In this document: in pieces, positions 59,418 through 64,000 of the stretch
Layout: every line of letters begins with the position of its first letter
Numbering within the stretch: the first letter of the stretch is position 1
Source: CAWAPS01 sp963783945
Lineage (GTDB): Bacteria; Actinomycetota; Acidimicrobiia; Acidimicrobiales; Palsa-688
Direction of reading: 5' to 3'
Length of the DNA: 64,000 bases
Assembly (NCBI GenBank): GCA_963783945.1
Contig: CAWAPS010000006.1
Location: 62,001 to 126,000, forward strand
Translations under genes and position numbers: made by a program
The notes under the pieces: generated by a model
Database searches by the model: none
What the model saw: only the letters and a program-made list of their open reading frames with translations
Told to the model about the DNA's origin: nothing

Positions 59418-59918
59418 ATGGGAACGACGATCGATTCCGATGTGCGGGGCTTGGTCGACCGGGCGGCAATCTACAACCTGCTCTGCCAGTACTGCGACGC
59501 TCTCGACTTTCGCAAGTGGGAGATGCTCGAGGACGTGTTCGTGCCGACCGTAATAACCCACTGGCCGACCGGCACCGACGAGCAGGCTTTGGCCGAGACT
59601 GATGTCCAGGGCTCGCGGGAGGTCATCGACTGGCTGCGGCAGGTGTTCGAAGACTTCGGCCCCACCCACCATCTGGTCAGCAACCTGGTTCTCGCCGTGG
59701 AGGACGACGTTGCGTCGTTTGTGTGCCGGGTGCGGGCGTATCACCAGGCGAAAGGTCGACCCCTGTTTGAAGAGTCCCTCGCCCGGTTCTCGGGTACGGC
59801 GCGCCGTACGCCGGACGGATGGCGCATAGAGGAGTTCCGCGAGTCCATCGCCATCGCCCTTGGCAACCCGGTTGAGTTCGCCGAGTTTCTTCAGGAGCGC
59901 CATGTGAGCACCTCCTGA
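59418..59918 (+). CDS. SnoaL-like protein
   Basis: A 166-residue protein with a SnoaL_4-type fold: LVDRAAIYNLLCQYCDALDF, WEMLEDVFVPTVITHWPTGT, WLRQVFEDFGPTHHLVSNLV with the His-His pair, and YHQAKGRPLFEESLARFSGT. Often these are hydroxylase or isomerase components near steroid and aromatic degradation genes. It starts 153 bp after the ACAD gene, behind its own spacer with a GGGAGGAC site. Confidence 0.87.
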   Translation: MGTTIDSDVRGLVDRAAIYNLLCQYCDALDFRKWEMLEDVFVPTVITHWPTGTDEQALAETDVQGSREVIDWLRQVFEDFGPTHHLVSNLVLAVEDDVASFVCRVRAYHQAKGRPLFEESLARFSGTARRTPDGWRIEEFRESIAIALGNPVEFAEFLQERHVSTS

Positions 59919-60045
59919 TGCCGGCCGAGTGGCCCTCGCAGCCAAGCGGGAGGAGATCCTCGCTCCCGGCGGGCAAGCGCTAGTCCGAGGCTGTCAGCAG
60001 TTGGAGGCGCGCTCGGGTACAGGGGCCGAACAGAAAGGACGCTTC

Positions 60046-60993
60046 TTGCCGCTACAACCAGAAGTCGCCAAACTGCTCGCATCGCGGGACCAATCCCCCG
60101 GCGCGACCGGAGCGGCGCCTCCCCCCAAGCAGACGGTCGCGAAGGTCGAGGATCGGACCGCCGGGAGCCCGGGGCCGCGAGTACGTATCTATTCCCCCGG
60201 CGGCGACGGCAGGGGAGATACCCCGCTGCTCGTGTACCTGCACGGAGGCGGCTGGGTCAGCGGCGACCTGGATATGTACGACGGCACCTGCCGGCAACTT
60301 TGCCGAGCCACCAACGCGGTGATCGTTAGTGTCGACTACCGCTTGGCGCCCGCTCATCCCTTCCCGGCGGGCCTGGATGATTGTGTGTCCGCGGTTGAGT
60401 GGGCCGTGTCGCAAGCCGAGGTGCTCGGGGCGGAAAGAGGTCGGTTGGTGCTAGCGGGCAGCAGTGCGGGCGGCAACCTGGCCGCGGCTACCGCCTTGCG
60501 GTTGAGGGATTCCGGCGGCCCGGTGATCGCCCTCCAGGTGCTGCTCTACCCCCCGCTGGATCCGGCGATGTCGACTGAGTCCTACCGACTCAACGGGCAC
60601 GGATTCCTCCTGGAGACCTCGAGCATGGCCTCCTACTGGGACCAGTACCTAACTGATCCGGCCCTCCGTTCTGATCCCTATGCGTCACCGTCAGTAGCCC
60701 CCGATCTGGCCGGCCTGCCGCCGGCCCTGGTGGTCACGGCAGAATACGATCCCCTCAGGGACGAAGGCGAGGACTACGCCAGGCGACTCCGGCAGAGCGC
60801 GGTTCCGGTGTGGTGCATCCGCTATCAAGGCCAGATCCACGGGTTCTTGGCGGTGGGACCTCAACTGGCCGACACCCTGGACGTCCTGGCCAGGATCGGA
60901 GAAGCTGCGACACTCGCCTCCGATGATCACGATGGGCCGCCCTGGCACGCCGGCATCCCGCAGTTGCGTTCTCCCGCCTCCTACGCCGGTTGA
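60046..60993 (+). CDS. HSL-type alpha/beta hydrolase (esterase)
   Basis: A 315-residue hormone-sensitive-lipase-family esterase: oxyanion motif YLHGGGWVSGDLDMYD, VSVDYRLAPAHPFPAGLDDC, nucleophile in LAGSSAGGNLAAA, and the catalytic Asp/His in VVTAEYDPLRDEGEDYARRL and IHGFLAVG. TTG 60046 has a GAAAGGA site 7 nt upstream, and the typical MPLQPEVAKLL start; the GTG 59929 alternative adds an unrelated 39-residue tail. It would cleave short or medium esters made or used by the island. Confidence 0.9.
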   Translation: MPLQPEVAKLLASRDQSPGATGAAPPPKQTVAKVEDRTAGSPGPRVRIYSPGGDGRGDTPLLVYLHGGGWVSGDLDMYDGTCRQLCRATNAVIVSVDYRLAPAHPFPAGLDDCVSAVEWAVSQAEVLGAERGRLVLAGSSAGGNLAAATALRLRDSGGPVIALQVLLYPPLDPAMSTESYRLNGHGFLLETSSMASYWDQYLTDPALRSDPYASPSVAPDLAGLPPALVVTAEYDPLRDEGEDYARRLRQSAVPVWCIRYQGQIHGFLAVGPQLADTLDVLARIGEAATLASDDHDGPPWHAGIPQLRSPASYAG

Positions 60994-61044
60994 GGGTCCA
61001 CCACACCGACGCCGCCCCGTTGCCTGTGGGCCGGCGACGGGGGT

Positions 61045-61740
61045 TCAGGATTCGATGCCGAGGTACTTGTGGTATATCTCGTCGGCGCTGATCTGGTTGG
61101 CCTTGCCGGTGTGGATTATCTCGCCCCGGTTGAGGATGTAGACCGTCTTGGCCAGCTCAAGAGCTTTTTGCACGTACTGCTCGACCACCACCAGGGACAT
61201 CCCCAACTTCACCAGCTGGCCCAGGGCGTCGTAGATCTTGTCGACCATGAGCGGGGCCAGGCCGAGGGACGCTTCGTCGACCACGACCAGCTTGGGGCGG
61301 GTCAGATAGGCCCTCGACAGGGCCAGCATCTGCTGCTCGCCGCCGGACAGGCTGCCAGCGGTTTGGCGCAGTCGGCTGCCTAGGACGGGGAACAGTTCGC
61401 TGACCTCGGCGATGGCTTGGCGTTTGTCCGTCTCGCGGGCCTGAATGGTGAGGTTCTCCTCCACCGAAAGTGAGGGGAAAATTCCCCGGCCTTCGGGCAG
61501 GTGGCATATCCCGTAACGGACGTAGCTGTGCGGAGGTCGCCCGGTCAGGTCCTCACCGTCGAAGTGGATCCGGCCGGAGCGGGGTTTGACAAAGCCGGTG
61601 GCCGTCTTCAGGAGGGTCGTTTTGCCCGCCCCGTTGGGGCCGAGGAGGGCGACGACCTCTCCGTCGCCCACGGTGAAGCTGACGTCTCTCAGCACGGTCG
61701 AGTCGCCGTATCCGGCGGTGATGAAGTCAAGGGTAAGCAT
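61045..61740 (-). CDS. livF: Branched-chain amino acid-type ABC transporter ATPase LivF
   Basis: A 231-residue ATPase: Walker A LLGPNGAGKTT, ICHLPEGRGIFPSLSVEENL (the PEGR motif typical of LivF), signature LSGGEQQMLALSRAYL, Walker B KLVVVDEASLGLAP, and VVEQYVQKALELA. It lies 8 nt downstream of the LivM-LivG gene. The Liv class imports branched-chain amino acids, but in this phylum also urea, amides and aromatic acids. Confidence 0.92.
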   Translation of the reverse strand: MLTLDFITAGYGDSTVLRDVSFTVGDGEVVALLGPNGAGKTTLLKTATGFVKPRSGRIHFDGEDLTGRPPHSYVRYGICHLPEGRGIFPSLSVEENLTIQARETDKRQAIAEVSELFPVLGSRLRQTAGSLSGGEQQMLALSRAYLTRPKLVVVDEASLGLAPLMVDKIYDALGQLVKLGMSLVVVEQYVQKALELAKTVYILNRGEIIHTGKANQISADEIYHKYLGIES

Positions 61741-61748
61741 GAGTGGGG

Positions 61749-64000
61749 TTACTCGCCAGGTATGAGCGGTTGCTGGTCGGGTAGGGCCTCGTCGGGTAGG
61801 GCGTCGTCAGATGCGGCTACGGTCACCACGGCGGAGTCTCCCAGATAGGCGGCGCGGACCAGGTCGGACTGGTGCATCTCGTCGGGGGTGCCCTCGAAGA
61901 TCAATTGCCCGAAATCCAGCACGTAGACGTAATCACAGACCCCCCGCACCAGGGTCATGTCGTGCTCGACCAGGAGTATCCCGCATCCTCGCTCACGCAC
62001 GACCGCTTTGAGGACCCGCTGGAATTCCTCGGTCTCGTGACCGTCGAGTCCCGAAGAAGGCTCGTCCAGCAGCAGCAGGTCGAACTTGCCGGCCAATGCT
62101 CGGGCCAGCTCGACCAGGCGTCTCTGGCCGATCGGCAGCAAACCGACCTGGGTATCCGCGATGCGCCCCGTCCCGGTGATGGCCATCGCCTCCTCCGCCG
62201 CGGAGGATACGACCCGGTTGGCTTGACGCGAGCCAAAGACCTGGGCCAGAGGGTTTCCCCCGGCCAGCGCCGCTTCCCGGCCCATGTCCACGTTCTGTCT
62301 CACCGTCAGGCTGTTGAACAGCTCAGGACGCTGAAAGGTGCGGCCCAACCCCTTCCGGGCCCGCTGCGCCGCCCCTTCGTGGCTGACATCCGCGTCGTGG
62401 AGATAGATCTTGCCCGAGCTCGGACGGTTGAGCCCGCTGCACGCGTTGAACGTGGTGGTTTTGCCCGCCCCGTTAGGACCGACCAGGCCTGTGATCACCC
62501 CGGCCGGGGCCGACAGGGTCACCCCGTCCACCGCTTTGACCCCACCGAAACGGACCGACAGGTCACGAACCGCCAATCCCGGCCGCGCTTGGTCTCGCGC
62601 CACGACGACCTCGCCGTCCAGGGCCGGGACGGCCGCGGCCGAACCCGCCGCCACAACGCCAGCCGGGATCAGCGGGGCCGGCTTGCGGCCTCCGATGCGG
62701 TCCAGGAAGTTCCGTATGAACATCGGAGTGGTACCGCCCCGGGTGCCGTAGGCCGCGGTGACCGCGCCCAACCCGAACAGGAGGTTCAGCACATTGGTCG
62801 TGTTTACTCCGGTGATGTAAGAGGGGATGACGGTATAGCCGACCGCTCCGAGCACGGCATACCACGGCTCCCCGATCGTGATGATGACGACCAGAGCCAC
62901 CAGGATCAAGGAGTTGAACGACTCGAAATAGGTGCCGACGGCGTAGTGGTAAAGCATCCCGGTGAGCGCTCCCGCCAGGGAAGCCATAGCCGCCACGATG
63001 CAGAACACGATGACCTTCAAGACGCTCGAGCTCGCTCCGTGCGTCTCCAGCGCCAGCGGCGAGTCCGCCATAGCCCCCAAGAGCCGGCCCAGCCGACCGT
63101 TGCCGATCGCAGTGACCGCGACCACGACCAACACGACGATGATCAACAGCAGATAGTAGAAACCTCTATCGGTGGACAGATTCCAGCTCCCGATGGAGAA
63201 GTCAGGGCGGGGGTCGGAAAGCCCGAGAGCGGACCCCCCGAACATGAACTCGCGGGTGTAGAACACCTGCTGCACCAGGATGCCGAACCCCAGCGTGGCC
63301 AGGGCCAGAAACACCCCCGACACCCGCACCGCCGGTATGGCGATCAGCGCCCCGACCGGAACCGCCACCAGCGTCGCCAGCACCAACGAGAGGAGCCAGG
63401 GGATGTGGGCCGCGGTGAAGTGACCGAAGGTGCCTGCTCCTACAGCCGCGAATGCCAGCTGGCACAGCGAGATCTGCCCCGACCGCTTGACGAGCAGCCC
63501 GAGCGACAAGAACAGGATCATGTCTATGAGCGCGGCCGACCACACCACCAGGTGAGTGGTCTGCACTATCGGGATGATGGCCAACAGACCGATCGCTATC
63601 GCCCCCGCCACCAGGCGCACCGGAACGGGAGCGTGGTAGGACCGACGCACCGGCGCCGCCGCCACCAGACGCCTCGGCATCAGCCGGCCCCGCGGCGTCA
63701 CAACCAGCACGATGAACAGGATCAGGAACGGCAGGCTCGCCGGCAGGCCCCCGATCCAGCTGATCGTGGCCGAATACTTGTCCACCAGCGCTCCGGCGAT
63801 ACCCACGATCAGACCGCCGATGAACGTGAGCGGCATGCTGGTGAAATAGCCGATGGCCGCCGCCCCGAACGCCGCGAATACCACCGTCGTCAACGTGACG
63901 CCGTCCAGCGACTGCGACGGCGCCAGCATCAAACCCGCCACCGCCGCGAACACCGTGCCGATGATCCAGGCCCAGCGCCTGATCCGCACCGGATCGTCGC
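61749..64000 (-). CDS. LivH-LivM-LivG fusion of a Liv-type ABC importer (partial)
   Basis: At least 750 residues, open at the right edge of the window. The first segment, DPVRIRRWAWIIGTVFAAVA through FGAAAIGYFTSMPLTFIGGL, is the C-terminal end of a LivH permease; next comes a LivM permease (RSGQISLCQLAFAAVGAGTF, GALIAIPAVRVSGVFLALAT); the end is a LivG ATPase (VGPNGAGKTTTFNACSGLNR, LARALAGKFDLLLLDEPSSG). The three are normally separate or paired genes, here one chain. An Ala/Asp-rich tail closes it. The substrate-binding protein would be beyond the window. Confidence 0.88.
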   Translation of the reverse strand, partial: DDPVRIRRWAWIIGTVFAAVAGLMLAPSQSLDGVTLTTVVFAAFGAAAIGYFTSMPLTFIGGLIVGIAGALVDKYSATISWIGGLPASLPFLILFIVLVVTPRGRLMPRRLVAAAPVRRSYHAPVPVRLVAGAIAIGLLAIIPIVQTTHLVVWSAALIDMILFLSLGLLVKRSGQISLCQLAFAAVGAGTFGHFTAAHIPWLLSLVLATLVAVPVGALIAIPAVRVSGVFLALATLGFGILVQQVFYTREFMFGGSALGLSDPRPDFSIGSWNLSTDRGFYYLLLIIVVLVVVAVTAIGNGRLGRLLGAMADSPLALETHGASSSVLKVIVFCIVAAMASLAGALTGMLYHYAVGTYFESFNSLILVALVVIITIGEPWYAVLGAVGYTVIPSYITGVNTTNVLNLLFGLGAVTAAYGTRGGTTPMFIRNFLDRIGGRKPAPLIPAGVVAAGSAAAVPALDGEVVVARDQARPGLAVRDLSVRFGGVKAVDGVTLSAPAGVITGLVGPNGAGKTTTFNACSGLNRPSSGKIYLHDADVSHEGAAQRARKGLGRTFQRPELFNSLTVRQNVDMGREAALAGGNPLAQVFGSRQANRVVSSAAEEAMAITGTGRIADTQVGLLPIGQRRLVELARALAGKFDLLLLDEPSSGLDGHETEEFQRVLKAVVRERGCGILLVEHDMTLVRGVCDYVYVLDFGQLIFEGTPDEMHQSDLVRAAYLGDSAVVTVAASDDALPDEALPDQQPLIPGE

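Overview
The window is GC-rich, densely coded bacterial DNA, most likely from an uncultivated actinobacterium of the Acidimicrobiia type. The reasons are the strong preference for G or C at third codon positions, mycothiol-linked families (a PIG-L/Mca-type deacetylase and a mycothiol-dependent maleylpyruvate-isomerase-type protein), a DUF4031 protein, a KstR-like TetR regulator, repeated acyl-CoA dehydrogenase/CoA-transferase genes, fused branched-chain amino acid (Liv) transporter genes, and several promoters whose -10 box lies so close to the start codon that the mRNA would be leaderless or nearly so. I recognised no rRNA, tRNA, CRISPR array, insertion sequence or phage gene.

Layout. 0-12.5 kb: lipid/CoA metabolism (double-domain CaiB-type CoA transferase overlapping a KstR-like repressor, two acyl-CoA dehydrogenases around a QsdA-like lactonase), a GH38 alpha-mannosidase with a PIG-L deacetylase, and two divergent cell-wall lipoproteins (M15 peptidase, L,D-transpeptidase). 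12.5-24 kb: housekeeping and small enzymes (RidA, class I amidotransferase-like hydrolase, an M16 protease pair, Mop, HbpS, DUF4031, HD hydrolase) and a three-gene FtsX/ABC exporter. 23.7-31 kb: a broken-up stretch with a photolyase remnant, an autoregulated ArsR-SRPBCC fusion, an SDR remnant, an orphan ferredoxin, a tyrosine phosphatase, an MFS/MerR divergon, an MBL hydrolase, a G-rich spacer and the first copy of a nested palindromic element. 31-46.6 kb: a four-gene ABC/two-component operon, a DHA2 drug exporter, SDR, a PrmC-like methylase, a MaoC-like protein, a second (unfused) ArsR/SRPBCC/YciI operon, the second copy of the palindromic element, an orphan SLATT-like membrane protein and assorted stress genes.

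46.6-64 kb is the most interesting part. On the minus strand, an acyl-CoA ligase and a four-subunit 2-oxoacid:ferredoxin oxidoreductase form a chain of 4-nt overlapping genes, followed by a SnoaL-like protein and a 2-hydroxyacid (LDH2-family) dehydrogenase. Divergently transcribed is a plus-strand set: a zinc alcohol dehydrogenase-like protein, a LuxE-like acyl-activating protein, a LuxC-like acyl reductase, an amidohydrolase whose usual HxH metal motif is missing, an acyl-CoA dehydrogenase, a SnoaL-like protein and an HSL-type esterase. A LivF gene and a LivH-LivM-LivG fusion running off the right edge would import a substrate. I read this as one accessory module that oxidises a hydroxy/oxo acid to acyl-CoA with reduced ferredoxin and can reduce an acyl group to aldehyde/alcohol. 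The gene content is seen in the sequence; the joint pathway is inference.
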